64,000 nucleotides of DNA from Clostridium sp031626875 (GCF_031626875.1 NZ_JANDMF010000018.1:1-64000); one strand, 5' to 3'; counted from the stretch's first letter, positions 17,325 to 26,420 are shown. The notes: generated by a model from the letters alone, not told the origin. Numbers and translations: made by a program.

Positions 17325-18518
17325 ATGAAAATGTGGAAAAGAAATTTAATAGTTTGCTGGTTTGGTATGTTTGTAACAAATGTGGGAATGAGCCAAATAG
17401 CACCTGTAATGCCTCTATATATAAGGCATCTTGGAGTTCAAGATACAACTTTGATTGAACAGGTTTCAGGAATTGCTTTTGGGATTACTTTTATAGTTTC
17501 AGCTATTTTTTCTCCAATTTGGGGACGTGCTGCTGATAAGTTTGGAAGAAAGCCTATGCTTCTTAGAGCAAGTCTTGGAATGTCAATAGTTATATTTACT
17601 ATGGGATTTGCACAAAATGTATATCAGCTTGTGGGACTAAGGATATTACAGGGAATTATAACAGGGTATAGTACAGCGTGCACAACACTTATTGCTACAC
17701 AAACAGATAAAGAACATGCAGGATGGGCATTAGGTTCACTTTCAACAGCATCTATTGCAGGATCATTGCTTGGGCCAATGATTGGTGGGTACATAGAGGA
17801 GAACTTTGGCTTACAAAATGTATTTTTTATAACAGGGTCGCTAATGATGATTGCATTTATTACAACTGTAATTTTTGTAAAGGAATCATTTAATAAAGAA
17901 GAAAAGAAAGTTCTTAGCGCTAAAGAAGTATGGAGCTTAATGCCAGATACAAGTATAATTATTACAATGTTTTTAACATCTTTTGTAATAACATTAGCAT
18001 TATATTCTATAGAACCAATTATAACTATATATGTTACTCAGTTATCCAGTCCAAATAGTAGTCATATAGCTTTAATATCAGGAATGGCATTTTCAGCTTC
18101 AGGATTGGCAAGTATAATTGCAGCACCAAGACTTGGTAAGCTTTCAGATAAAGTGGGACCACAGAAGGTTATGTTAGTGACACTTATAGTAGCAGGAATA
18201 ATTTTCATTCCCCAAGCATTTGTAAATAATCCTTGGCAACTAATGGGTCTTCGCTTTTTGTTGGGACTAGCAACAGCAGGTCTTATACCTTCTGTTAACA
18301 CATTAGTAAAGAAAATTACACCAGATTCTATTACTGGTAGAATTTTTGGATTTAGTGTATCAGCACAGTATTTAGGCGTATTTGGTGGTTCCATTTTAGG
18401 AGGTCAAGTATCAGCCTTATTGGGAATAAGATATGTATTTTTCATTACAAGTATATTACTAATTATAAATGCTATATGGGTTTATAATTCAGTGTATAAA
18501 AAATTAGAATTAATATAA
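17325..18518 (+). CDS. MFS transporter, drug-efflux type
   Basis: This 397-residue protein has 12 predicted membrane segments and the MFS motif A in the loop after segment 2 (GRAADKFGRKPML), repeated weakly as GKLSDKVGPQKVM in the second half. The sequence also shows a LGPMIGG motif C, typical of antiporters, so drug/H+ export is more likely than uptake. The gene follows the AraC regulator and ends in a strong terminator. Confidence 0.88.
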   Translation: MKMWKRNLIVCWFGMFVTNVGMSQIAPVMPLYIRHLGVQDTTLIEQVSGIAFGITFIVSAIFSPIWGRAADKFGRKPMLLRASLGMSIVIFTMGFAQNVYQLVGLRILQGIITGYSTACTTLIATQTDKEHAGWALGSLSTASIAGSLLGPMIGGYIEENFGLQNVFFITGSLMMIAFITTVIFVKESFNKEEKKVLSAKEVWSLMPDTSIIITMFLTSFVITLALYSIEPIITIYVTQLSSPNSSHIALISGMAFSASGLASIIAAPRLGKLSDKVGPQKVMLVTLIVAGIIFIPQAFVNNPWQLMGLRFLLGLATAGLIPSVNTLVKKITPDSITGRIFGFSVSAQYLGVFGGSILGGQVSALLGIRYVFFITSILLIINAIWVYNSVYKKLELI

Positions 18519-18523
18519 AAATA

Positions 18524-18575
18524 ATGCACCTCTAAATATTAGAATTTGAATCTAATATTTAAGGTGCATTTTTTT
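18524..18575 (+). terminator. Strong terminator after the MFS gene
   Basis: ATGCACCT plus AAATATTAGA pairs with TCTAATATTT plus AGGTGCAT (18524-18569) around a short loop, followed by T7. It separates the gene from the convergent SpoIID-like gene. Confidence 0.9.
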
Positions 18576-18581
18576 ATTTCA

Positions 18582-20858
18582 TTATTTTATGCCAGTAATT
18601 TTAAAAATAAGAGCATCATTTAGAGCTTTTAAGGTAACTGCGTCAACAATGCCTGTTGGCATAATGAATTTTGATTTTTGGAAACTTACTACTGCATTGT
18701 AAGTTTTCGTTCCAAATACTCCATCAATAGTGCCTATTTTATATTTTAAGTTACTTAAACCAGTCTGAATTTGTGTAACATCATTTCCAGTCATTCCAAT
18801 GGAAATAGGAAGTGTTGATACTACAACTGGCTCTCTTTTTATAGTCAAAGTATATTCATTAACATCATCATAGTTAATATCAGTTAGTGTACTTTTTACA
18901 AAAACTTTTACCAAATAATCTCCATACGTAGCTGGTGTAAATACACAATTATATGATGCACTATAATCTTGAGAATATGTTAATATTCCAGATGAATTAT
19001 ATACTTCAAATCTATAGACTGGTGAAGTTGTATTATCATATTTAGCCTGTGTGGACATTGTTACAGGTCTCTTTTCATATAAAGTGCCACTAAATGTAGT
19101 GTTTATAATTTGTGGCTTTGAACCTACAGTAAAATTCAAATTGGCAGTATTATCAAAAGTTTCAGTAGAAATTTTATCTCTTATATATAAGGATAATGTG
19201 TAATTACCTATAGTAGTTGGAGTGTAGGTTAATGTGCTTAACTCACTAAAATCTTGAGTTAATAACACTACACCATTGCTACTTAATTCATATTTATATA
19301 AGTAACCTGAACCTGAACCATCACTAATAATGCTACTAAAGTTTATTGGTTGATTAACTGAAATTGTTGAGTTATTAACAGTTAAACTATTTATAGTTGG
19401 TTTGTTATAAGCTATAAAAGAAACAACTTTTTGTTTATCAAAATCATTTTTGGAAAGCTTATCTTTAACATATAATGTTACATTATAATTTCCATCTAAA
19501 TTAGGTGAATAATCAAATGAACTATTTTCTGAGTAATCTTGAGTAAATACAACTGTGCTATCTTTTGTAACTACATATTTATATAAGTAACCAGAACCAG
19601 AACCACCAATTACTGATGTGCTTGTAGAAACAGCTTGCCCAACAAGAGTAGAGGTTTTATTTAAATTAAATTCGCTAATAGTAGGTAATAAACTTTGTGT
19701 ATAAGAGCCATCATAGTAGAAATTCAATATTGTTGTATAGTCTTGTCCAGCTTGAGCTCTAGCTTTTGCTCCTAGTTGGCTTAATCCAATACCATGACCA
19801 TACCCCTTTCCAGTAAATAAGTAACTAGATGTACTACTATCATAACTTACATTGTACATAGCACTTGGTAGATTTAAAAAGCTATAAGCTCTACTTTTTA
19901 CAAAAGATTTTCTAGTTTCTGTACCTAAAGAATTAATGTATATTACATCAATATTAGATACTCTAGTACTTGTATAGCGAGTTATACTTGCAAGATCTAA
20001 TTTTACAAATTTATCTGCACTTGTTAAATAACCTTTGGATTTTAAAAGTGAGTCAATTTGTGCATTGGTAAGAGTAATGTTTCCATTTGGCCAATTATTA
20101 TTATCAAAACTATCTGCTTTAGCCTTTAAATATGGAAGTGCAGTAGTCCAAACATTTTCAGATGCTTCACTATAGCCACCATTACTAGCTGAATAATACG
20201 CACTTACAAGAGTATCATTATATAGTTGAACCATTCCAAAAGTATCATTGACAGCTTTAATTACATTAGTATATGTCTCATTGTATCCTTGATATACTTG
20301 GGTGTCAGTAGTATCTGTAAGATCATAACCACTAGCGTTATATAGTCCAATATTATCAAGTGTATAATTTCTTGCTGAAACTGCTTGAGATTTTAGAGCT
20401 TCAAGCGGAAAATAATCAGACATTTCAGCACCAACAACACCTTTTAAGTATTCTTCTATGTTTAAAGAATTAACTGGAAATATCAATCCATTAATTATTT
20501 TAAATTGAATACTTCCAAGATATTTATAAGTCTTGGTGCCACTTTTAATAGTTATAGTATTGATTTTGTTAAGAGGTTCAAGAGTAAAACTATCATAACT
20601 TACTCCATTAAATATAATTTTACCAGTATTAATACTTAAAGTATAACTAGAACCTGAAGTAAGAGCTTGTCCATTAAATGAATATGATCCATTTAGTGTA
20701 ATAGACATACTTGTTGCACTCATACTTTTTAAACCAATACGTATATCATTGTAATATGCAGAGTTTTGATAGGCAAAAGCCTTTTGAGGAATATTTACTA
20801 AAACTGTTGTAAATAAAAAAACAATAGCAATGAAATTTGCAAAAAATCTTTTCTTCAT
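18582..20858 (-). CDS. Secreted SpoIID/LytB-domain protein with peptidoglycan-binding tail
   Basis: A signal peptide (about residues 1-29, ending KAFA) precedes a SpoIID/LytB domain (about 100-370) with EEYLKGVVGAEM, LKSQAVSARNY and GYGHGIGLSQLGA. These match lytic transglycosylases that cut denuded peptidoglycan. Three ~95-residue repeats follow (about 395-680), each with Y-K/RF-..-TQDYS-..-Y-P..G.Y.V.LYV (Y_Y_Y-like beta domains). The C-terminus is a peptidoglycan-binding domain (about 690-752, GMTGNDVTQIQTGL...DGVFGTKT). It is larger than SpoIID itself, so it is more likely a wall-bound LytB relative than the core engulfment enzyme. A AGGAGG site precedes the start. Confidence 0.9.
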   Translation of the reverse strand: MKKRFFANFIAIVFLFTTVLVNIPQKAFAYQNSAYYNDIRIGLKSMSATSMSITLNGSYSFNGQALTSGSSYTLSINTGKIIFNGVSYDSFTLEPLNKINTITIKSGTKTYKYLGSIQFKIINGLIFPVNSLNIEEYLKGVVGAEMSDYFPLEALKSQAVSARNYTLDNIGLYNASGYDLTDTTDTQVYQGYNETYTNVIKAVNDTFGMVQLYNDTLVSAYYSASNGGYSEASENVWTTALPYLKAKADSFDNNNWPNGNITLTNAQIDSLLKSKGYLTSADKFVKLDLASITRYTSTRVSNIDVIYINSLGTETRKSFVKSRAYSFLNLPSAMYNVSYDSSTSSYLFTGKGYGHGIGLSQLGAKARAQAGQDYTTILNFYYDGSYTQSLLPTISEFNLNKTSTLVGQAVSTSTSVIGGSGSGYLYKYVVTKDSTVVFTQDYSENSSFDYSPNLDGNYNVTLYVKDKLSKNDFDKQKVVSFIAYNKPTINSLTVNNSTISVNQPINFSSIISDGSGSGYLYKYELSSNGVVLLTQDFSELSTLTYTPTTIGNYTLSLYIRDKISTETFDNTANLNFTVGSKPQIINTTFSGTLYEKRPVTMSTQAKYDNTTSPVYRFEVYNSSGILTYSQDYSASYNCVFTPATYGDYLVKVFVKSTLTDINYDDVNEYTLTIKREPVVVSTLPISIGMTGNDVTQIQTGLSNLKYKIGTIDGVFGTKTYNAVVSFQKSKFIMPTGIVDAVTLKALNDALIFKITGIK

Positions 20859-21173
20859 TTTCCCCTCCTAGATACGAATATGTAATCTTATTTTTTTCGT
20901 TTATAGTATATAAGTAAATACACTATATATATCGAAATATATCAGAACATAAGTAGATATGTATTTATGGACATTTAGGAATAACATGACTAAAAAGATA
21001 GGCATTAGATTAATAGGAGAGAAATGCACAAAAGAATTATTTTTGAGAATTCTTGCAGTCAATTGGTTTAAAGGGGGAAGAAGAGATGATTGTAAGATAT
21101 GAATTTAGTATTATATATGCATGAGAAAAGGTGCCCTAAATAGAAAATTAATCTTTCTATTTAGGGCAGTTCC
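20859..21173. other. Gene-free interval
   Basis: The left part is the upstream region of the SpoIID-like gene (AGGAGGGG and AT-rich promoter sequence on the minus strand). A plus-strand ORF of 38 codons (20986-21102) has AGGA 6 nt upstream but no recognisable product. The right end holds the terminator of the ABC operon. Confidence 0.5.
21133..21167 (-). terminator. Terminator of the ABC transporter operon
   Basis: A perfect 14-bp stem GCCCTAAATAGAAA/TTTCTATTTAGGGC with a 7-nt loop, followed on the minus strand by ACCTTTTCTC, lies just after the ATPase stop codon. Confidence 0.85.
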
Positions 21174-21854
21174 TTATTTATCTGATATTATTTTACCATC
21201 TTGTATTTCTATAATTCTATCAGTTTTTTCAGCTATTCTTCTATCATGCGTTATTATAATAAAAGTAGTATTATAAGTTTCATTTATTTTTTTCATCAAA
21301 TTATATATATTTTCAGTGGATTCCGAATCAAGGTTACCAGTTGGCTCATCAGCTAATATTATTTTGGGATTATTCATAAGTGCCCGTGCTATAGCTGTTC
21401 TTTGTTGCTGACCACCAGACATATTATTAGCTAGATTATTTTTAACTTTACTAAGGCCAACAAGATCTAATAATTCTTCAGCTCTCTTAAGTGTATCTTT
21501 TGATACTTTTGAAGATTTAATTTTATATGGCATTAATACATTTTCAAGAGCTGTAAATTCAGGAAGAAGATAATGAAATTGAAATATAAAACCTATAGTT
21601 TCATTTCTAAGTTTAGCAAGTTCATTTTTCTTCATATCTCTAGTGGATTTACCATCTATAAAAATTTCACCTTTAGTTGGTTTGTCTAATGTTCCAATAA
21701 GATTTAAAAGTGTACTTTTTCCACTTCCAGATGAACCTATTATAGAACAAAAACTTCCTTCTTCTATAGACAAATTCATCTTATCAATTACTTGAGTTTT
21801 AATAATTGTACCATATGTTTTGTTTATATTTGTTAATTCAATAATGTTAGCCAT
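21174..21854 (-). CDS. ABC transporter ATP-binding protein (LolD/MacB type)
   Basis: This 226-residue ATPase has Walker A GSSGSGKST, the Q-loop FQFHYLLPEF, signature MSGGQQQRTAIARAL, Walker B IILADEPTGNLD and the H-loop ITHD. The sequence is typical of the MacB/LolD/FtsE group that drives FtsX-type permeases. It overlaps the permease gene by 8 bp. In Gram-positives such pairs work as mechanotransmission systems or exporters of lipids or peptides. Confidence 0.95.
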   Translation of the reverse strand: MANIIELTNINKTYGTIIKTQVIDKMNLSIEEGSFCSIIGSSGSGKSTLLNLIGTLDKPTKGEIFIDGKSTRDMKKNELAKLRNETIGFIFQFHYLLPEFTALENVLMPYKIKSSKVSKDTLKRAEELLDLVGLSKVKNNLANNMSGGQQQRTAIARALMNNPKIILADEPTGNLDSESTENIYNLMKKINETYNTTFIIITHDRRIAEKTDRIIEIQDGKIISDK

Positions 21855-23004
21855 TTTTTATCACCTCCATTGGATTAAGTTTAGAGGAACGTCTTGCTGG
21901 AATTAATGAAGCTATGGTTGCTGAAATAATTGCAATAAGAGCAGATAGGGCTATAAATCCATAATCGATATAAAGGGCAATTACTGGAGTTCCATCAGGG
22001 TTAAGCGCAAATTTAGTAAAAGTAAAACTTAAAAGTAAACCTAGAATTATTCCTAAAATTCCACCAAGAACCCCAAGTATAAGGCCTTCATAAAGAAATA
22101 TTAAACTAGCACTTCTATCTTTTATACCCATAGCTTTTAAGATACCAATCTGTTTTGACTTCTGAATTACTGTTATAGCTAATATACTAGCTATTGCAAG
22201 AGCAACGGAGATTAAAACAAAAACTTGAATCATTATACTAGAAATACTTTGACCATTTAGGCCACTTAATAATTCTTCATTTTGTGATTTCCAATTGTCA
22301 GTTTTTAAATTGCTACTTAGTTGTTGTGACAAATTAAGTGATATTTCATCAGCTTTGAAGACTTCTTTTACCTGCATTTCAATACTAGTAACCTTATCTC
22401 CTATAGAAAATAATTCTTGTGATGTTTTTATTGTAGTTATTATCCATGACTTGTTTAAAGAAGCAACATTTAAGTTGAAAAATCCAGTTATAGTAAGCTT
22501 ATTTATTTGTCCAGAATTTGTTATAACTTCAATGCTATCACCTACATTTAAATTCAATTCATTTGCTAAATCTTTACCAATCATTACTTCATTATCATTT
22601 TCAGGTTCATTACCTTCATAAATTCTAGATTTAATATTATAAATTTTATCAGATTCATCTATATTCATCCCTTTCACTAGTACAGAATAGTTTTTATTAT
22701 CTTTCTTTACAAGTGCAGGGCCATCTGATGAAACTGAAAGATTTATTATCCTATCATCTGAAGAACTTATAGTTTCTTTAATTTGGGTATAATTATCTAT
22801 TAGTTTATCATCATTATTAGATGATACAGTTATCTGAGGAGAATTGCCTATTGTTTTATTAATAAGACTTTTTTGTAAGCCTTGAATCAATGAGCCGATA
22901 AAAATTTGTACAGAAACTCCAACTGCAATTCCAAGTGTTATAAGTAAAGTTTGTCCTTTACTAGATTTTAAGAATCTTACAGCTATGTTGAATGGTAGGT
23001 TCAT
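21847..23004 (-). CDS. FtsX/LolC-type ABC permease
   Basis: This 385-residue protein begins with a membrane span (about 18-38), carries a ~215-residue extracellular MacB-PCD-like domain, then three C-terminal spans with the FtsX-family LAIASILAITVIQKSKQIGILKAMG segment. It ends RRSSKLNPMEVIKNG, typical of LolC/E and MacB-like permeases. It pairs with the overlapping ATPase. The promoter region is shared with the divergent cobalamin-type regulator, which could control it. Confidence 0.9.
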   Translation of the reverse strand: MNLPFNIAVRFLKSSKGQTLLITLGIAVGVSVQIFIGSLIQGLQKSLINKTIGNSPQITVSSNNDDKLIDNYTQIKETISSSDDRIINLSVSSDGPALVKKDNKNYSVLVKGMNIDESDKIYNIKSRIYEGNEPENDNEVMIGKDLANELNLNVGDSIEVITNSGQINKLTITGFFNLNVASLNKSWIITTIKTSQELFSIGDKVTSIEMQVKEVFKADEISLNLSQQLSSNLKTDNWKSQNEELLSGLNGQSISSIMIQVFVLISVALAIASILAITVIQKSKQIGILKAMGIKDRSASLIFLYEGLILGVLGGILGIILGLLLSFTFTKFALNPDGTPVIALYIDYGFIALSALIAIISATIASLIPARRSSKLNPMEVIKNG

Positions 23005-23099
23005 AATTTAGCCTCCTTTTATATAATTTGGATAAGTGAAAAATAATTTCTTTTTAATAATAATTATTAACTGTATATAAATCATATATCACATTTTGA

Positions 23100-23129
23100 A
23101 ATAAATCAAGTGGAAATGTTTGATTTATT
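23100..23129. promoter_or_regulatory. Perfect 10-10-10 inverted repeat, likely operator
   Basis: AATAAATCAA (23100-23109) and TTGATTTATT (23120-23129) are exact inverted arms with a 10-bp spacer, in the divergent region between the ABC permease and the Xre/cobalamin-type gene. The right arm touches the -35 hexamer of the latter, a good position for autorepression. Confidence 0.65.
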
Positions 23130-23156
23130 GATACTATACACAAAACGTGATAATAT
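23128..23156 (+). promoter_or_regulatory. Promoter of the Xre/cobalamin-domain regulator
   Basis: TTGATA (23128-23133), a 17-bp spacer and TAATAT (23151-23156) form a good SigA-type promoter, 25 bp before the start codon and overlapping the inverted repeat. Confidence 0.65.
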
Positions 23157-23181
23157 TATTTTAATGAGGTGAAAAGATATT

Positions 23182-24057
23182 ATGGGGATGGAATTATCAA
23201 AATATATAAGAGAGCTTAGAAAAGATAAAGGATATACTCAAAAAGAGTTAGCGGAATTTTTAAAAGTTGGACAAACTACTGTGGCTAATTATGAGCAAGG
23301 GACAAGAATTCCAGATATAGAAAAATTAATAAAAATAGCAGATTTATTTGATATTTCGATGGATTATCTTTTAGGAAGAAATCAAAAAAATATGAATTTT
23401 AATAATGTAGAAATTAATGAGATAAATGGTCAAAAATTAGAAGAAATTTATTTAGATAGTCTTTTAAGAGGGGATAGGGATTATGCTAGAAATTTTATAT
23501 TAAACTTATATGAAGTTGGAAAAAGTATTGAATATATATTTTTTGATGTTATAGAAAAAGCATTAAAAAGAGTAGGTGACTTATGGGAAACTGGAAAAAT
23601 GGATATATGGCTTGAACATTTCATATCAGAAAGTTGTATTGATATTATTAAAGAGGTTAAGATAAGAGCGAAAAATAATAAAAGAGGGAAGCAAGCTAAG
23701 ATAATGTTATTGAATGCTAATGCTGAATTTCATAATATTGGCGTAAGAATGATTAGTGAGATGTTAGAAATTGAAGGTTTTGAGGTAATGTTTTTAGGAT
23801 CTAATGTGCCAGTTCAAAGTCTTATTGATGGAATTGAACTAAGAAAACCTGAATTTATAGCCATTTCAACTACTTTAGAATATAATATAGATTCTTCTAA
23901 AAATATGATATTTACTATAAAAAATTACTTTGGAAAAAAATCTCCTAAAATATTAATTGGTGGGGCAGCATTTAAGAATTTAAAAAATCCATGTGATTTT
24001 ACAGGAGCTGATTATTATTGCAGAGAATATAAAGATATAAAGGCATTATTAAAATAA
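23182..24057 (+). CDS. Xre-type regulator fused to a CarH-like cobalamin-binding module
   Basis: Residues 5-66 are an Xre/Cro-type helix-turn-helix (IRELRKDKGYTQKELAEFLKVG ... YLLGRN). Residues ~85-165 read as the helical cobalamin cap domain and contain W135-x9-E145-H146, the Wx9EH motif of CarH/LitR photoreceptors. Residues ~170-291 form a B12-binding Rossmann domain with E182-F-H184-x-x-G, the same ExHxxG variant as CarH, whose His ligates cobalt. CarH itself uses a MerR-type DNA-binding domain; here it is Xre-type. In CarH, adenosylcobalamin-driven tetramers hold DNA and light releases them. Whether this protein senses light, cobalamin or redox is unknown. The start at 23182 is preceded by GAGGTG. 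Confidence 0.88.
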   Translation: MGMELSKYIRELRKDKGYTQKELAEFLKVGQTTVANYEQGTRIPDIEKLIKIADLFDISMDYLLGRNQKNMNFNNVEINEINGQKLEEIYLDSLLRGDRDYARNFILNLYEVGKSIEYIFFDVIEKALKRVGDLWETGKMDIWLEHFISESCIDIIKEVKIRAKNNKRGKQAKIMLLNANAEFHNIGVRMISEMLEIEGFEVMFLGSNVPVQSLIDGIELRKPEFIAISTTLEYNIDSSKNMIFTIKNYFGKKSPKILIGGAAFKNLKNPCDFTGADYYCREYKDIKALLK

Positions 24058-24190
24058 TATAAAGTTTAAAGATATAACTTATTATTAGAAAATAAGTTAG
24101 TAATATTTGTGAATTTAAAAATGACTATTTATACTTATTTATTTTTATGTTATGTTAATGAATATATACCAATTTAAGAGGTGACAAAAG

Positions 24191-25186
24191 ATGAAGTTGG
24201 TCTTAGCAAATGATAAATTAGTGGGAGAGGTTTTAGCTAACCCAATATATACAGAAAGTGGAATGCTATTTTTAAATAAAGGAAATAAAATAAGTGATAA
24301 TGTTATAAAAAGATTAAAGAAAATGGGGGTAGCCACTTTATATATTGAAGATGGTAATGATGAAATTACATTACAAGAAGCTTTACCTGCACCTATAAAA
24401 CTTAAAACGATAAAGGCATTAAAAGCATTATTTGAAGAAATAAGAAAAAAAGAACATATTGATGAAAAAAAGGTCATTGGAATAATCAATGAGATTATTA
24501 ATAATATCAATTTATCAGAAAATGCTACAATTATAAATAACTTAATTCAGAATGACGAATTATCTCAGCTGGCAGTACATTCACTAGATGTAACAATCTT
24601 AACTCTAATGGTTGGAAGTAGAAAAAATTATGATAATGATAAATTGGTGAGACTTTGCACAGCTGCATTATTACATGATATAGGTAGATTATTTATAGAT
24701 GAAGAAACTCATGTAAAAAAAGCATATGAATTACTAAAAAGAAATCCATCAATTATGTCTACAACATATATGGCTGTCTACAATATGTATGAAAGAGAAG
24801 ATGGAAAAGGTTTATTTGGAGTTAGCGGTGGAAAAATACATGAATTTGCAAAGATACTAGGTATATGTAATGAATATATTGATTATGTATATAACTCAAA
24901 AAAAGAAGAAGCAATGCTTCCTCATGTTGCAATGGAAAGAATCGCAGTTGATGCAATGAACAGATACGGTAGAGAGATTTATATGTCTTTTGCAAAATCA
25001 GTGTATTGTTATCCTAATGGATTGCAGGTTAAATTAAACAATGGAAAAATTGCAGTAGTTACAATGCAAAATAAAGGAGTTACAACAAGACCGATTTTAG
25101 TGATTAATAGTGGAGATAAGTTTGAATTTTGTAATTTAATAGAGGAAAAGAATTTAACTTTATTTATAGAAGAAGTAATAATTTAA
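24191..25186 (+). CDS. Degenerate HD-GYP-like signalling protein
   Basis: The N-terminal ~60 residues look like the DUF3391-type region often found before HD-GYP domains (LANDKLVGEVLANPIYTESGMLFLNKGNKIS...). The HD region keeps LLHDIGRLFID, but the second metal-binding stretch is YNMYEREDGKGLFG where active enzymes have HHE..DGSGYP. With the GYP motif and several His ligands missing, cyclic-di-GMP hydrolysis is doubtful, and a sensing or binding role is more likely. GAGGTGA precedes the start. It lies 133 bp after the cobalamin-type regulator gene and is followed by a terminator. Confidence 0.78.
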   Translation: MKLVLANDKLVGEVLANPIYTESGMLFLNKGNKISDNVIKRLKKMGVATLYIEDGNDEITLQEALPAPIKLKTIKALKALFEEIRKKEHIDEKKVIGIINEIINNINLSENATIINNLIQNDELSQLAVHSLDVTILTLMVGSRKNYDNDKLVRLCTAALLHDIGRLFIDEETHVKKAYELLKRNPSIMSTTYMAVYNMYEREDGKGLFGVSGGKIHEFAKILGICNEYIDYVYNSKKEEAMLPHVAMERIAVDAMNRYGREIYMSFAKSVYCYPNGLQVKLNNGKIAVVTMQNKGVTTRPILVINSGDKFEFCNLIEEKNLTLFIEEVII

Positions 25187-25211
25187 TTATTTGATATATT
25201 TTTTGATTTTA

Positions 25212-25238
25212 AGCTGTGGAAGTATCCATGGCTTTTTT
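25212..25238 (+). terminator. Terminator after the HD-GYP-like gene
   Basis: AGCTGTGG (25212-25219) pairs with CCATGGCT (25226-25233), two wobble pairs, followed by T6. Confidence 0.75.
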
Positions 25239-25366
25239 GCATATAATAATTATGATTGGCAAAACTGTATTTGTGCTAATGGAATTTTGTATATTAAAAT
25301 ATAAATTTTTGTGGGAGGTGAAGAGTTGCTATAAAAATATACTATATATTTTGAGCAATAGAAACA

Positions 25367-26380
25367 ATGACAAGAGAATTAATCATACCAAAAAACTACA
25401 AGTCTTTAATTAGTGAAATGGAAAGCCAAAGGGCAATAAAAAAGATAAAGGATTTTTTTCAACAAGAACTTGCTTATGGTCTAAATCTTAGAAGAGTTTC
25501 AGCACCGCTTTTTGTGACACCTGAAAGTGGATTAAATGATTATCTTAATGGAGTAGAGAGAACTGTTGATTTTACATTAAAAGAAATGGATGAAAAGAAG
25601 GTTGAAATTGTACAATCACTTGCAAAGTGGAAGAGAATGGCCTTAGGAAAGTACAAAATAGAACCTGGTAATGGAATATATACAGATATGAATGCTATAA
25701 GAAGAGATGATGATATGGATAATCTTCACTCTATTTATGTAGATCAGTGGGATTGGGAAAAATCTATTAATAAGTCAGATAGAACAGAGGAATATCTTAA
25801 AGAAACAGTAATAACAATTTATAATGCAGTTAAAAATTTAGGGGATTATGTTAATAGGTTATATCGTGATCTTCATACAGATTTACCAAATGAAATATTT
25901 TTCATTACAACACAAGAACTAGAAGATATATATCCAGATTTAACTGCTAAGGAAAGAGAAAATGCTATAACAAAAGAAAAACGAGCTGTATTTATCATGA
26001 AGATAGGGAGCTTATTAAAATCAGGGAAAAAACATGATGGTAGGTCTCCAGATTATGATGATTGGGAATTGAATGGTGATATTTTACTTTGGAATGATGT
26101 TTTAGAAATTGCCTATGAAATTTCATCAATGGGGATAAGAGTTGATGAGGAATCTATGGAAAAACAACTTAAAGTTTCAAATGTAATGGAAAGGAGTGAA
26201 TTACCTTTCCATAAGGCTATATTGAATAGTGACCTACCATATAGTATAGGTGGTGGAATAGGGCAATCTAGACTTTGTATGTATTTTTTACGTAAGGCTC
26301 ATATAGGTGAAGTGCAGGTTTCTGTATGGCCAGATGATATGATAGAAGAATGTAAATCAAATAATATATTTTTATTATAA
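25367..26380 (+). CDS. asnA: Aspartate-ammonia ligase
   Basis: The sequence matches ammonia-dependent asparagine synthetase throughout: VSAPLFVTPESGLNDYLNGVER, VQSLAKWKRMALG, LHSIYVDQWDWE, DGRSPDYDDW, LNGDILLWNDVLE, ISSMGIRVD and SIGGGIGQSRLCM. Length (337 residues) is normal. It makes asparagine from aspartate, ammonia and ATP. An in-frame TGA 12 bp upstream fixes the start at or after 25355, and no ribosome site precedes the ATG at 25367. A strong GGGAGG lies about 50 bp upstream. The gene faces a glutamate synthase-like gene, so both concern nitrogen assimilation. Confidence 0.96.
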   Translation: MTRELIIPKNYKSLISEMESQRAIKKIKDFFQQELAYGLNLRRVSAPLFVTPESGLNDYLNGVERTVDFTLKEMDEKKVEIVQSLAKWKRMALGKYKIEPGNGIYTDMNAIRRDDDMDNLHSIYVDQWDWEKSINKSDRTEEYLKETVITIYNAVKNLGDYVNRLYRDLHTDLPNEIFFITTQELEDIYPDLTAKERENAITKEKRAVFIMKIGSLLKSGKKHDGRSPDYDDWELNGDILLWNDVLEIAYEISSMGIRVDEESMEKQLKVSNVMERSELPFHKAILNSDLPYSIGGGIGQSRLCMYFLRKAHIGEVQVSVWPDDMIEECKSNNIFLL

Positions 26381-26388
26381 TAATTTTA

Positions 26389-26416
26389 ATGGCTGTAGTT
26401 AAAGAGCTACAGCCAT
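26389..26416. terminator. Hairpin between convergent asnA and glutamate synthase-like gene
   Basis: ATGGCTGTAG (26389-26398) and CTACAGCCAT (26407-26416) form a perfect 10-bp stem with an 8-nt loop. T-richness is better on the minus strand, so it may mainly serve the minus-strand gene. Confidence 0.65.
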
Positions 26417-26420
26417 AAAC

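Noticed and set aside
20986..21102. 38-codon plus-strand ORF
   Set aside because: Only a weak AGGA site, no terminator of its own and no recognisable sequence.
25187..25366. T-box or other amino-acid leader before asnA
   Set aside because: No AGGGTGGNACCGCG-type T-box core and no antiterminator pair are visible.
25216..25413. 65-codon ORF before asnA
   Set aside because: It begins inside the terminator of the HD-GYP-like gene, overlaps the asnA start in another frame and has no family resemblance.
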